This document shows, piece after piece, positions 1-10,806 of a DNA stretch of 64,000 bases (its first letter is position 1; each line of letters starts with the position of its first letter). Both the position numbers and the translations under genes were made by a program. The stretch lies in contig SIJG01000013.1 in NCBI GenBank assembly GCA_023374025.1, positions 1,352,996 through 1,416,995 on the forward strand, given 5' to 3'. The DNA is from Heterodera schachtii. Taxonomy: Eukaryota > Nematoda > Chromadorea > Rhabditida > Heteroderidae. The notes under the pieces were generated by a model. That model saw only the letters and a program-made list of their open reading frames with translations. It searched no databases and was not told the DNA's origin.

Positions 1-71
1 ACTCGGGGATTAAAGGCAAAAACCGGCGGTGATAAGAGTCATTGGCGTATTTGCCTGGTTGGATGGCTCCC

Positions 72-320
72 GGACAATCCGACAGTGGGCAATCCGACAG
101 TGAGGACAATCCAACAGAGGTGGACAATCGGACAGTAAAATGCACAAAAAGATAAGAAAATGCCGTCGCCGCAGGGGACCGATTGTGCCATATCAAGAAA
201 AAGGAAAATATGCAAATAAAAAGTGCGAATGCATTATGGAACAATCGGTCCCATGCGGCGATGGAATTTTAATATCTTTTTATGTGTATTACTGTCGGAA
301 TGTACACTGTCCGATTGTCC
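72..320. mobile_element. Palindromic foldback MITE with tandem 15-bp arm repeats
   Basis: The left arm holds four 15-bp units of the form ggacaatccgacagt (72-86, 87-101, 104-118, 122-136). The right arm holds the same motif inverted (291-305 and 306-320). The unit at 122-136 is a perfect inverted match to 306-320, and an inner pair (161-189 with about 238-266) is also inverted with few mismatches. The whole is a hairpin-forming non-autonomous element with no coding capacity. No target-site duplication is clear. The small open frames across it are not taken as genes. Confidence 0.6.
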
Positions 321-375
321 AGTCACGGGGTGGATCAGTGCAAAAGTTGCCCACAGAATGGGGGGGGGGGAGGGC

Positions 376-403
376 GTGGGTTCGATTCCCACCAGGGGGC
401 CCA
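376..403 (+). pseudogene. tRNA 3'-half-like remnant with consensus B box
   Basis: GTGGG-TTCGATT-CCCAC (376-392) forms a perfect T-arm stem and loop with the pol III B-box consensus GGTTCGATTCC. It is followed by a G-rich acceptor-like strand and CCA. Upstream sequence, including a long G run, does not supply a matching 5' acceptor strand or a convincing A box. It is therefore read as a tRNA fragment or the edge of a tRNA-derived SINE. The rest of 404-658 shows nothing recognisable. Confidence 0.3.
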
Positions 404-658
404 ACTGCCAATTTATTTTATACAGTTTCTAACCCTGCACAGTTCACAGTACAACGAATTGTCATGGCATTTTTCCCTTTTGCCAAAATCGCAGTAAAAA
501 GTGGCACCCAAAAAAGAGCGTGAAACATCGAATTCATTTGGCATTATGCAAACGGAGAGAAGCGACTCTTTGCCACCGATTGGCCTCAGCAAAAAATCGG
601 CGGCAAATTGAAAAATGACATTGGAAGACTGAAAATGAAAAAAGAAAATTGAAATTAA

Positions 659-3600
659 TTAAATAATTAAACAATTCACCCAATTGCGCACTATTTGCTT
701 AATCTGTGCCATCAAATTTCCGACCTTTTCTCTTTGTTTATCATCGAATATTCCGAATTTATTTGCTTTTATCACTTCGTTTACCTGGGAGAAAAGCAAT
801 TAACGAATATTAACATTTTAATACAAAATTAATTCCCAAATTCAATTTACCAATTTATTATGGCTATTATCAAATTCCTCTCCAAAATCGAATGGTTGCC
901 ACAATTCCGAAATGGCATTCAGCTGATCGGACACAAAATTTGCCGACATTTTCTGTGGAACAAATGAGGAAAATGTTCGGTTATTTCTATACTGCTCGTA
1001 GAGTTTTGCGTCTAAATTATTTAAATAAATTTTAAAAATATGTCTTCTTTTTAACCAATTTTTCTCTGCGAATTCGCCTTTCGCACCAAATAAACAAAAT
1101 CTTTCGAAGGACATTCGATGGAACCTCAATTAAAACAATTATTGCAACTATAAAAGCAGTAATTGTCAATTTAGTGACATAAAATACCATTAGACCACTT
1201 AATTACTCCCTAATTACTCAGACCGATTAGCTGCGAAAGTGTCCGATCAGTCCGCATTTTGTGCATTGTCCCACAAAAAATGCCGTAGCCTAAGTTGTCG
1301 TTGTCCATCAAAAGTGCCAACTTTCGCCGGTGCATTTCCCTTTTCGTCCGTCCGATTTCTTTGCCCGCCGTTTCGCTTTCATTGCTCAAAAATGTTTGTC
1401 TGTCCATCATTTTCAAAAGTTCCTTCAGCAATCGGTGCATTTGCTGCTCCAACTCCGTTGATTCGTCTTTTTTCACCACTTTTTCCTTTAATTGTGCCCA
1501 TTTTCCCTCAATTAGTGCCAATTTTGACTTTTCAATGCCAATTTCGTGCCAAATGTCCTCAATTTGATAAATGCCGTTAATTCGTTGCCAAATTTCGTTG
1601 GCGTAAATGCCAAGGTCAAGAAATTGGACAAGGCCATTCAATGTTTGGTAATTCAATGTTTGCAACTTTTTGCTGTTTATGACTTCGTTTTCATCATCCT
1701 CCAATTTGGGATATTCCAATTTTCTTTTGTTTTGCCGCCTTTTTTCATCAAATGCCAAAGTAAATCCACGTAATTCGTCAGCAGAATATTTTTGTACACC
1801 AACTCGTTGATTTTTGTGTCGTCATTTTGGATTAGGTAAAAATTGTATTCTCTGTTCCGCTTTTCTTCATGTTTTGTTACACTCGATTCCCCTTTTTCTC
1901 TCTCCTCCTCCTGTTCTTCCTCTTCATTCTCCTCTTCTTCCTGTTCTCCTTTTTCCTCCTCTTCCTGTTCTCCCTTTTCCTTTTCCTCCTCTTCCTTTTC
2001 CTTTCTCTCGTCCTTCTCCCTCCTCTTTACTTTTTCTTCCTCATATTGTTTTTTTTCGTTTTTCCTCCCTTTTTCTTCCTCTTCCTCTTCCTTTTCCGTT
2101 CTCTCTTTCTTTTTCTCATTTTCATTTTTATTCTCCTCCTCGTATGCCTTTTCCTCTTTGTCTATCTCTTCCTCTTCCTTTTCCTCGTTTTCCTTCTCCT
2201 CAACGTATTCTTTTTCCTCCCTTTTTGTCTCTTTCGTTTTTTCTTCTTCTTTCTCTTCCTTTTTTTTGTTCCCCTCCTCCTTCTCTCCCTCTCCCACCTC
2301 CTCTTTCTCTTTACTGTTATCATTGTCTTCTTTCTTTGCCTCCTCATTGTCCTCTTTTCCCTCCCCTTTCTCTTCCTTTTTTTCTTTTCCCATTGGACTC
2401 TCTTCGCCTCTCTCTGCTGACAATCCTCCGTCCGTCCTTTCTCTATCAATTGATGATGATGGTGATGTTTCCAAAAATGTCCTTCCTTTTTTGCTCCTTT
2501 TCGTCTTTTTTCTTTCCCTTTTTTTCTCTCCTTTTTCCGCTATTTCTCCCATTGGACTGTCAAAGTCTGTCGTTGAAATTGAACTGCTTCCCATTGAACT
2601 GTTCTGGGACGGTGACCATCCTCCACTTATTGGGCTGTCAGTTACTGTAATTTCCTTTTTTGGCATACTGTGTTGGGACTGTATTCCCAAAAGGCTCAAA
2701 ATTTCTTCGGCATATTCTGAACTGTCGAAAAAGTCCACAAAATTCTTGGCAGCTTCTTGAATATTATTGCATCCTAAAAACATTGAATTTTGAAAATGGA
2801 ATGATGGTCTTGGCGCGTTTTAATTTCGGACTTTACCCCCCCCCCCCCCCCCCCCCCTCTTGCCTTGAATTACAAGTTAATTAATAGCTAAATTTGTACG
2901 TTTATCGCGTGACCGGAAAATAGGTCAATGGAAAACGCATAAGTGAATCAAATTTTCTGAAAAACAATACGGTCAGATGAAGAATTGAAATATTAAGCGT
3001 GAATGATTTCAAAACGAGATTCTTATAGAATTTGACTTTTTTATTACTATACTTAATGATACCGAACTTTATTTTATAAACACTGAATTACTGAACATTT
3101 CCGGGAGCCTGTTTATCTTTTTCCAATCTGTCTTTAGACCTCGCCCCGCCCTCCCTCTGCCCGACTCATTACCATTTGTTAATTGCCTCCTTTTTCGACC
3201 CCCCCCCTGCTCGACTTCCCTAATTGCCCTGTTTTCGACCTCGCCCCGCCCTCCCTCTGCCCGACTCATTACCATTTGCTAATTTGCCCTAATTGCCTCC
3301 TTTTTTCGACCCCCCCCCCCTGCTCGACTTCCCTAATTGCCCTGTTTTCGACCTCCCCCCCCCCCCCCCCCCTCTCTCTCTCTGCTCGACTTCCCTAATT
3401 GCCCTGTTTTCGACCTCCCCCCCTCTCTCTTCTGCCCGACTCATTACCATTTGCTAATTTGTCCCTAAATTGTCTGTCCGCTTCCCCTATCATTCCCTCA
3501 ATGTTTCGAAATGCTTTTGCTGTATCCATTTGTCGAAATGCTTCATCATTTTGCGTTCCTTTTCCTTCTCCGTTTTCGAATCGGCTTCTTCTTCTTCCAT

Positions 3601-6600
3601 TGTTTCGCTTCTGTTGCTCATTATTTCAATGGACAAATAAATTCTGAGTTTTTTCTCCAAAAACCCCAAAACTTCCTTCCGAATGATTTTGTCCGTTTTC
3701 ATCTTTTTTCCCTTTACCGTATGCTCAATGTAATCTTTTACGGTGGCATAAATCTTTCTGAGTTTTTTGCTTTTTTCTCTTGGCTTTCCAATTATGGGAT
3801 TTGGCAGGTCGAACATACTGTCGTATGTTCTTGTGAACACCGCTTGCACCACTCTGTCCCAAATCCTTCCAATTCGATGGGCCATCATTTCGTTGGCACA
3901 GCCTTTAACGTACTCTTTGCGGTTCATCCACCGTATGAATACCGTAATGTCTGCCTTAAACCATCCGTCGACGATTACCAACGGATCAGTGGAAAGAATC
4001 ACATTGGAATAATGAGCTTTGAGCATTTTATCATTGTCAAACACTGAAAAGGTGAATGTTAAAAACACTCAACTTTTTTTTATTAGTTTTGATCGTCTTT
4101 TTTATTTCGCTAATTACCCCCCCCCCCTTCCCATTAATTATGCATCTACACTAATTAAGGCACAATTATCCCCTCTGCTCACTCTTTGCGCTCAATATTT
4201 GCTCCTCCTTCACCACTTCCTTCCGCATCGCTTCGTCCTCCAAAAAGCGGGCCAACCGCGTGTAAAAGCCCGGCACATTTAACTTGGCCCGGTTCTCCTC
4301 CGTTTTGAGGGTCTGCTTCAGATTTTTGAACATGATCACCCGCTTCTTCCTGCGCTGCTCCAAAAGTGTCGCTGCGATGGTTTCGTCCGATTGGCATTCT
4401 GTCGGTTTCCATTTGCCAATTTGCGCCGTTTCGACGCCCTTTCGAATGCCCTTTTCCACAAAAGTGAATAATTTGAACAATTCACAGTGACTTTGGCGCA
4501 AATTGCCCACAGATTGCTTTGCCAACAGAGCGTAAAATTCATTCTTCGCCTTCACAATTTTCGCGAGCAGTGCATTCCGCAAAAGCGGCGCCAATTTGAA
4601 ATCGTTTTCGAGTTCCTTCTCCAAGGTGTTCAGTCGGTTAACAATCATTGGCACATAAATGCGCGCCTCGCAATTCTGCGCCCCTTTGGTGCCGCTTTTG
4701 TAAAGACGCATTTGGGAGAGAAAAGTCTCGTCAAACGATGCCACATTGATTTGCTCTGTAAAATGAATTTTTCGTTTTTTTTTTGAAATTTTCATAAAAT
4801 TGTCACCAAAATGCAAAATTTTTTTTTTTTTAATTTTCATAAAATTGTCACCAAAATGAAATTTTCTTTTTTTTTTTGTTTTGAAATTTTCATAAAATTG
4901 TCACCAAAATGCAAAACTTCGGGGTGTTGCGCTTCGAGCGCTTCCAAAACTTTCACAGAGACCAAAATTCGAAGATTATCTTTCACATAAATTGGCGAAA
5001 CTTCGCCAATTCCGTGGCAGAAAAGGTTTTTCATGCAAATGAACCGTCCGATGAGTTTGTCCAAACAAACAAAGTGAATGTGCTTCATTTTCCAACCTTC
5101 CGTTAAGTGTTCTCTGAGTTTGGCCGTTTTTTGACGATTTTTGCAGTCGATTTTTCCCCAATTAATCTCACCAAATTCTTCCTCCAAATTTGGTAATATT
5201 ATCAATTTCTTAACGAAAAATTTAATATTTGTGCATTTTCTATCAACAGCAAATTTATTTTGGTATTTTACTTTTTTGGGCCCATTTCGCCGGCCCGAAA
5301 TTTCGCCGGGACATAATTTCAACGAAGAAATTTTTGAAAAAATTTGAAAAATTCAAGAAAAAAATCTTAGAAAATTTCTTTATATAGAAATTTCAAAGTA
5401 AAATTCTTGAAAAAGATTTTTTAGCGATTTTTTGGAAAAAATTTCAAAAAAAAAACTTACTAATTTACCATAAATTTCAAAAAAATCGATGAAAAAGTTT
5501 TCTAATTTTTTTTTCTTAAAAGTTTCTTATAAAAAATTCTAAGATTTTTTTCTTAAATAATTTCTAAGTTTGTTTTTTTTATTTTCCGGAGAAATTACGG
5601 CCGGCGAAATTTTGTCTGTCGGCGAAATTTCGGCGGCGAAATTATGTGCCGTCCCCTTTTTTTAACCCTCCCCTTTTTGCTCGTCACTTCGCAGTTTGTG
5701 TTCGCTTCGCTTTCCTCGCATAATTCCGTCATTTTTTCCGCCATTTTGTACAATTTGCAAAGCTTTTCCTCCTCCTCCTCCTCTCTTCTTCCTCTTCCTC
5801 CTCTTCCCAATTCTCTTCCATTTTTTGCCATAGTTTCTCCATCACTTTTAGTTTTTTCCAGAATTTTTCACTTTTTTCCCTTCACTGAATCCGCTTTTCG
5901 TAGCATTTCTCGCATTGACTCTTTGTAATACCAAATCGCCGCATGCATTTCAACACTTGACACTAATGGTTGGTATTCATCCCTTTTAAATGTAAACAAA
6001 ATAAGCAATTAAATGGCCATCAGTAGCAGGGATGGCACGGAATTCCGATTTCCGAAAAATTTTGGGGCCTCGGAATGCCATCCCTGATTCACCCCGCCTA
6101 CTTTTAGTGATGAAAAATCTCAAAATAGTTAACTAAAATAGTGAGGAAAAAGTGCCAAAATAGTGAAAAAAGTGAGAAATAGTGACATAATTTTCAGCCA
6201 AAAATTGAGCAAATTTTTTAATTCACTGAATATAGTTGCAAAATTAAGTGTATATTTCCTTTCTAATATTTTCTAGGCAAAAATTGAACTTTTTAAATCA
6301 AAATATTGTCAAAATTTTAATCAAAATTTTATCAAAAAAAAAAATTTGGTGAATGAATTTTTGAGAAAAATTTCCAAAAAAATTTTTTATGTCGATTCTT
6401 AGAGCTGTATTTTTCATTTTTATTGCATTTTTGTTTGGAAATTTTGAAAAAATAGTGACAAAACGCCAAAAAAGTGAATTTTCAATATTTTAAGTGACAA
6501 AACGCCAAAATAGTGATTTATATTAGGGTAGGTCGGGACCGGGAATTTTGGGCACAACCGGGACCGGGACTTTTTGGGTTGAAAAACCGGGAATTTTCGG

Positions 6601-7364
6601 CTGGGAAAAACGGGAAAAAACCCGGGAATTTCCCGGTCCCGGTCAAACTGGTCAAAACCGGGACCCTGGTACTCAGTTGTCCGTGTTTTGGTCCTGTCCT
6701 ACCCTAATTTATAGTGACGAAAAAAGACGTTCAAATGAAAAAATGTTTTTGAGCTACTTTCCCCAAAACAATTGAGAAAAAAAAAGTTTTTCACTAGAAA
6801 TCGGGGCCCTAGCCATCAATTTTTAATGTTTCTATCAAATGAGAAATTGATTTTGCTTTTGGCTTTGCTTTTTCCTATTCATCCGCTTAATTATGAGTCA
6901 TTTTCTTTCTCGAGACCCCAAAACACTCTCATATTCTTCAGAATTTAATTCAATTTTAATTTTTTGGGGTTTTTGATTTATTTTTATTGTGGCCATTCCG
7001 TGACCGCCCTTTTAAATTCTTAAACTTACAATCCATCGTCAGAAGTTAATATTCGGCTGTATCCGGTGACTAATTCATAGGCAGCCAAATCTTTTTGTGA
7101 GAAAGAAAATAATATTAATTATTTTAAATTTTTTTCAAATTAATTAAATTATATTTTAATGTTTGCTTTTGGTTCTTTCCATCGTTCCTTTTCTCTTCTC
7201 ACCTTTCATTATTTCCATTCTGTCCATTTTCATTGTTTCTTCCATTCCCATTTTTGCCCTTGGGCATTGTTCGTAAGTTTTTGTAATTTTTGCATTTTCT
7301 AATTTTTTCTCTTTGGCTTTTTGTTCAATTACAAATTTTATTGGAATTTTATTGCTGTGATTTT
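659..7364 (-). CDS. Large multi-exon gene of unknown function, coiled-coil and Glu/Lys-rich, with two frame breaks
   Basis: Reading 3'-ward on the minus strand, exons with matching splice phases are 7364-7203, 7090-7030, 5982 to about 5870, an exon ending at 4905 (start near 5211), 4755-4183, 4043-3448, 2773-1224, 1124-1056, 1011-851 and 784-659 (stop TAA). Several introns are 44 bp. The 2773-1224 exon encodes a long low-complexity Glu/Lys stretch after a Ser/Pro-rich segment; other exons look helical. No known domain was recognised. Odd points: the frame shifts by one base inside exon 4043-3448 and again near 1740-1750 at an A run, and an in-frame TGA lies at 5870-5868. These could be assembly indels or real decay. 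The 5' end and the stretch 5868-5211, which contains a MITE, are unresolved, so whether the protein is secreted is unknown. The next gene upstream on the same strand (10806-8443) has a similar exon style. Confidence 0.55.
3120..3480. repeat. Minisatellite of about 110-bp units inside an intron
   Basis: Units built of CTCGCCCCGCCCTCCCTC, CCCGACTCATTACCATTTG, poly-C/CT tracts and ttccctaattgccctg repeat three to four times with indels. The recurring gactcattaccatttg is the reverse complement of the splice-donor junction of the neighbouring exon (donor after 3448), so the array seems to have grown from an exon-intron boundary. Confidence 0.6.
4771..4917. repeat. Three tandem copies of a ~45-bp unit at an intron boundary
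   Basis: The phrase ttttcataaaattgtcacc followed by aaaatg occurs at about 4790, 4835 and 4888, each preceded by a T tract. It lies between the exon ending at 4905 and the exon starting at 4755. It duplicates the splice-donor region of the first (ttttg|gtgac on the minus strand), giving three possible donors. Confidence 0.6.
5278..5656. mobile_element. MULE-like MITE with ggcgaaattt subterminal repeats
   Basis: The left end starts gggcccatttcgccggcc and the right end, reversed, starts ggggacggcacataatttcg. Both carry repeats of the form ggcgaaatttcggcc in opposite orientation around an AT-rich interior with no ORF. The arrangement (GGG terminus, GC-rich tandem subterminal repeats) copies that of the MULE at 25029-28199 with a different motif. 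A T-rich flank on both sides makes the target duplication uncertain. It interrupts the gene model in this region. Confidence 0.55.
6027..6086. mobile_element. Short hAT-type MITE remnant (CAGGGATGGCA ends)
   Basis: Perfect 11-bp terminal inverted repeats CAGGGATGGCA / TGCCATCCCTG enclose only 60 bp. The sequence matches the element at 14179-14296, of which this is an internally deleted relative. No 8-bp flanking duplication is preserved here. Confidence 0.6.
6100..6810. repeat. AT-rich repeat rich in agtga / aacgccaaaatagtga
   Basis: The motif tagtga with aaaacgccaaaa or aaaagtgccaaaa recurs throughout and the outer ends are loosely inverted (ttttagtgatgaaaaa and tttttcactag). No ORF was found. 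It acts as host to the smaller element at 6524-6706 and sits in a long intron of the minus-strand gene. Confidence 0.4.
6524..6706. mobile_element. MITE with TAGGGTAGG termini
   Basis: The ends TAGGGTAGG and CCTACCCTA are perfect inverted repeats. Flanks are atttatat (6516-6523) and atttatag (6707-6714), a 7-of-8 match that suggests an hAT-type 8-bp duplication. The interior is made of ccgggaccgg and cccgggaattt type repeats. A fragment with the same composition lies at about 12963-13012. Confidence 0.6.
7204..7364 (-). CDS. Most upstream recognised exon of the large minus-strand gene
   Basis: Follows a T-rich acceptor (ttttttcattag) and ends at a strong donor AAAG|GTGAGAAG. It encodes a Lys/Glu-rich helical stretch containing a single Cys. 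Its phase joins to the exon at 7090-7030, whose donor GTAAGT is also perfect. An open frame extends to 7416, so the acceptor at 7364 may not be the true exon start. Confidence 0.45.
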
Positions 7365-7504
7365 CTAATGAAAAAAAAACATAAGGTATTTTCGGAAATT
7401 TCAATTTTATATACAAAATATGTAATGAAAGTCATAATTCAAATTCTTGTAAATTAGAAAAAATAAAGAAAAAAAAAATATTTTTTCAAAAAGTCTGGCA
7501 TCTT

Positions 7505-8412
7505 TTATGTCACCTTCCTCTCCTCTCTCCTTTCCTTTCTCTCTCTTTCCCTTTAACTCTTTTTTCCTTTCTCTCTCTCGCTTTTTTTCTTCCCCCGCTC
7601 CCCCTCGCTTCTTTTCTCTCTTTTCCTCTCTCTCTGCACTCTCTTTGTCTTTCTTCCTCTATTTCAGGGGTGCGATCGAAAATTTTTCAAAATCAGAACA
7701 TCGGACTCAAAAAATCAGATTTTGGGGTCAAAAATCAGAACATTTTGCGAAATTGCTTCAAAACAGTTATTTTTACAATTTATTCGATCAAAAAGGTATT
7801 AAATATTATATTTTTCACCTCCCATAATCGATTTTAACAACTTTGGGGAGGAAATAAGCAAATCATACATTTAACTGCAATTGGGCTCAAAAAATCAGAA
7901 TTTTTAAGAATTTTTTTTGCGGCGCATTTTTTCAAAGACTTTTTGGGGAACAAGGAGGGCGGAAGGCCGGCGGTGCCGATAGGCGCCGCCGGGAAAAATT
8001 TTTGAAAATTTGTGTATGATTCGTTAACAGATTTTGTCAGAAAAATTGTGATTCTGAGCCAATTTTTAAGAAAACAAAGTATTTTTGGGGTTGGGCGGTG
8101 CCGTTAGGCACCGCCGTGGAAAGTTTTAAAAATCTGAGTGACATTACGCCATAAAATTACAAAATTCTGAAGGATTTTAAGAAATCAGAACAAATTTTGG
8201 TCGCTACCCCCAAAATCAGAACATTTCTGACAAATCAGAACATTTTTATTTTATCAGATTTGGACCCTCCAAATCAGAACATTTCTGATAAATCAGAACA
8301 GATCGCACCCCTGCTCTATTTCTCACTTTTAATTTTCCCTCTCACTATTTTTTCTTTCTGTCTCCCTACCGTTCTCTTCTCTCTCTCTCCCTCTCTAGTG
8401 TTCTTTCTCTCT
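7505..8412. repeat. CT-rich low-complexity tract split by a transposon
   Basis: Positions 7505-7664 and 8314-8412 are nearly pure C/T on the plus strand. The hAT-type element 7665-8313 separates them and has duplicated 8 bp of the tract. The long plus-strand open frame here is only low-complexity read-through. Confidence 0.6.
7665..8313. mobile_element. hAT-type MITE with perfect TIR and 8-bp TSD
   Basis: Terminal inverted repeats CAGGGGTGCGATC (7665-7677) and GATCGCACCCCTG (8301-8313) are perfect. They are flanked by the identical 8-bp sequence ctctattt at 7657-7664 and 8314-8321, the hallmark of hAT transposition. The interior repeats aaaatcagaaca many times and holds two GC-rich palindromic cores (ggcggtgccgataggcgccg near 7965, and a relative near 8095) that also occur in another MITE family in this window. 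There is no transposase frame, so it is non-autonomous. Confidence 0.85.
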
Positions 8413-8442
8413 TTTTTTATTACTAATTAATTAATATGTTCA

Positions 8443-10806
8443 TTAATTACTCCCAGTATTTTCGGCTGCCGCATTCTCATCGATCCACTGCCATAACTGT
8501 CCGAATATTTTTTCAAAATTTTCAATCCCTTCCGCTGCTTCTTGGAAAATTTCCTTCAAAATTTGCCGCTTTTGCACCATTTTTTGCACTTTTCCCAAAT
8601 TATTTTCATTTAAGCAAAACACGAAAAAGCTGTTAATTGCGGTCATTGTCAAATTGACCGTGTAATTTTTGGCATTTTCGCTAATTTTGCCAAATTCCCT
8701 CTCCAAATAACTGCTCAAATTGGCCAATGCCTTCGCCAAATTCTCCGCATTTTCGCTTTTCTCATTGTCCAAAAATCCCTCCGTCGCATTGGACAGAATT
8801 CCACCAAATAATTTCCACAATCTCTCCAATTTTTCATCAAAATAATCTGTCCTACTGTATTCAATTTCACTTAAATTTTGATCAATTATTTTTATATTTT
8901 TATTATTTTTTACCCAAAATGTGCGAGAATTTTGCCAATGGACAACGAACTTTTCAGACGGAAAGTGTTTGGGTCGAATTCGCATGAGTCTGTGGACGAG
9001 TCGAACATTCTCTCAAAAGTCAAAGCCAACCTTTTCTCAGTGATCACATCTGTTTTCGGGGTTGTTTTTCCAAGTTGATTTCCCTGTTCCTACCGATTGC
9101 CATGGCCAACGGATGTTTCGTCTCCAAAATTTCCAAATCCATTGGCACCAAAAGGTGCCGTGCCATTCGGTCCTTTGCCATTCTCAGCTCGTCCAACGCG
9201 CCGCCAAATTTTGCCGTTCTCATTCGGTGTGCCAATGCACTTTCACCCGCAATTTTCTTCTCGGAAAACCATTCCCTCACCAAAAATTTGTTATACTTGG
9301 TGCCGCAAAAAAGTTTGTCGAGAAATTTGAAATGTTTGAAGGACAAATCCAACTCCAATCCGCCGGTACAATCCCCGCAGTCCGTCAAATTGAGTGACTG
9401 TCGAGCGCAGGCGAAATTCTCCTCGCATTTGTGGCCAATGCTTTTTCTGGGAAAGGGCCATCAAAATCAGTGTGGCATTTGTGCGCAGTGCCAATGCCAT
9501 CGCGACCCAATGCCAACCCCCAAACGAGTGTTAAATAGCAAAACCAAATGGCAATGCCAATGCCAACCAGGGTTGCACGCAATTACGGAAATTAAGGGGT
9601 TTTTGGAGTTACGGATTTTTGGGATTTTTCCGTAATTTTGATCCGTAATTTGACTTTCGAATTATTTTTCGAGACGATTTCTTGTAAGATTATTTTTATG
9701 AAAACGAATTTTTCTATTTTTTTAAAAGGCTGGCTACCCGTATTTCGATTTATTTAGGAATTAAAAAGCAGATTTATTTGTTGTTGTTAAGGTTATACCT
9801 AAATTTGGGTATTTCGCCTAGAAAATAGAGGCATCCCTTTTTGGTCATCACCTATTTTTAATGCATCAAAAACTGTTTTTTGATTTTTATTAATTCATTA
9901 TTTAAAAAAAAATTTCAAAAATTCTGACAAAAATTGATTATTGAAGATTACTCATTACGCTTTACGGATTACGGGAAGTTACGGGGTTTTTGGACCACCG
10001 TAATTACGGATTAGATATCTGTAACTGAGAAAATCGCCGTAATTACGGATTACGGATTACCGTAATTGTAAATCCAGTTGCGTGCAGCCCTGATGCCAAC
10101 CCAATTTCAGTGCCAATCTGACCTCGGGGATTCGAAGCTCTCTCCGAGCATGTTCATCACCAGCATCCTCTCCAATTGCCTTTCCATCTCCCACCATTTG
10201 CTCAATTCGTTCATGCCAATTTCCGTTTTATTTTTGTCCATTTCCGCCGTCCATTTGACGTACTCCTTGCGCATTTTCTTCAGTGATTGCTTCGGCACAT
10301 TCTCTTTGCCCTCCAAAAGATTCAGTTTCGTTCCGCTTGCGTTGTGAAATTGAAAAATGGCCAAATAAATGGCCAAAGATTGCAACTTTTCTTCGGAGAG
10401 TCTTTCGTCGAACAGAAGCCTCAGATATTCGTGCTCAATGCTTTCACTCTCTGCGACAAATGGTAAAAATTTAAAATAAAAATTGGAAAATTATTTTATA
10501 TGACTTTTAAAAGCTTTTTTTAATTTTTCATATTTATTTTCAATGCTATTTTGAACATAAATCCTCATAATCCAATTGAAGAATTTTAATTGGATAAATC
10601 CTCATAACCCAATTGAAGATTTTCAATTGGATTGTGAGGATTTATGTTCAAATGGCATTGAAAATAAATATGAAAAATTAAAAAAAATAACCGTTGGGCG
10701 ATGAAGGAGCACAGTGAACATTATTAATAATAATAACAATAAAAATTAATAATAATATTATTTTTAAGAGCAAATTTTGGAATCCAAAGAAAAAATAATT
10801 ATTCAT
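8443..10806 (-). CDS. Secreted protein of unknown function, five exons, 447 aa
   Basis: Exons on the minus strand are 10806-10692, 10450-10123, 9446-9094, 9049-8914 and 8854-8443 (TAA). All junctions have GT/AG sites and the phases (1, 2, 1, 2) join without a break; the last two introns are 44 and 59 bp. The start is the ATG at 10806 because it places a strong signal peptide at the N terminus: about 20 hydrophobic residues ending VHC-APS. An upstream in-frame ATG (10935) would bury it. Exon 2 is helical and charged and contains RKEYVK; exon 3 opens with a Cys cluster (C-x6-C-x8-C-x2-C) and later FLDKLFC; exons 4-5 are helical with several N-glycosylation motifs. No known family was recognised. 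Introns 1 and 2 each carry a transposon (10514-10688 and 9567-10092). The exon arrangement and scattered motifs suggest kinship with the larger gene just downstream. Confidence 0.65.
9567..10092. mobile_element. hAT-type MITE inserted in intron 2 of the secreted-protein gene
   Basis: Ends CAGGGTTGCACGCAA (9567-9581) and TTGCGTGCAGCCCTG (10078-10092) match at 14 of 15 bases. The 8-bp target duplication atgccaac is perfect (9559-9566 and 10093-10100). The interior repeats variants of attacggatta/ttacggggtttttgg near both ends in inverted order. No coding capacity. It lies wholly within the 676-bp intron 10122-9447. Confidence 0.85.
10514..10688. repeat. Near-perfect hairpin (inverted repeat, ~80-bp arms)
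   Basis: The left arm tttttaatttttcatattta and following bases to about 10594 recur inverted at about 10605-10688, with a loop of about 10 bp. Both arms contain catttgaacataaatcctca-like sequence. It fills most of the 241-bp first intron (10691-10451) of the secreted-protein gene and is read as a small MITE. Confidence 0.65.

Noticed and set aside
376..403. Intact tRNA gene
   Set aside because: Only the T arm and a CCA-like end are present; the 5' half and acceptor pairing are missing.
1210..1758. MRGBP/Eaf7-like chromatin protein
   Set aside because: A short stretch (ANEIWQRINGIYQIE) recalls that family, but the rest does not fit and the segment splices into the large orphan gene.
1814..2760. 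Long plus-strand open frames rich in Ser, Phe and Leu
   Set aside because: They are the reverse of the Glu/Lys-coding minus-strand exon; the CT-rich strand stays open by composition only.
7507..7827. Plus-strand 106-codon ORF
   Set aside because: It starts in a CT-rich low-complexity tract and continues into the hAT-type MITE.
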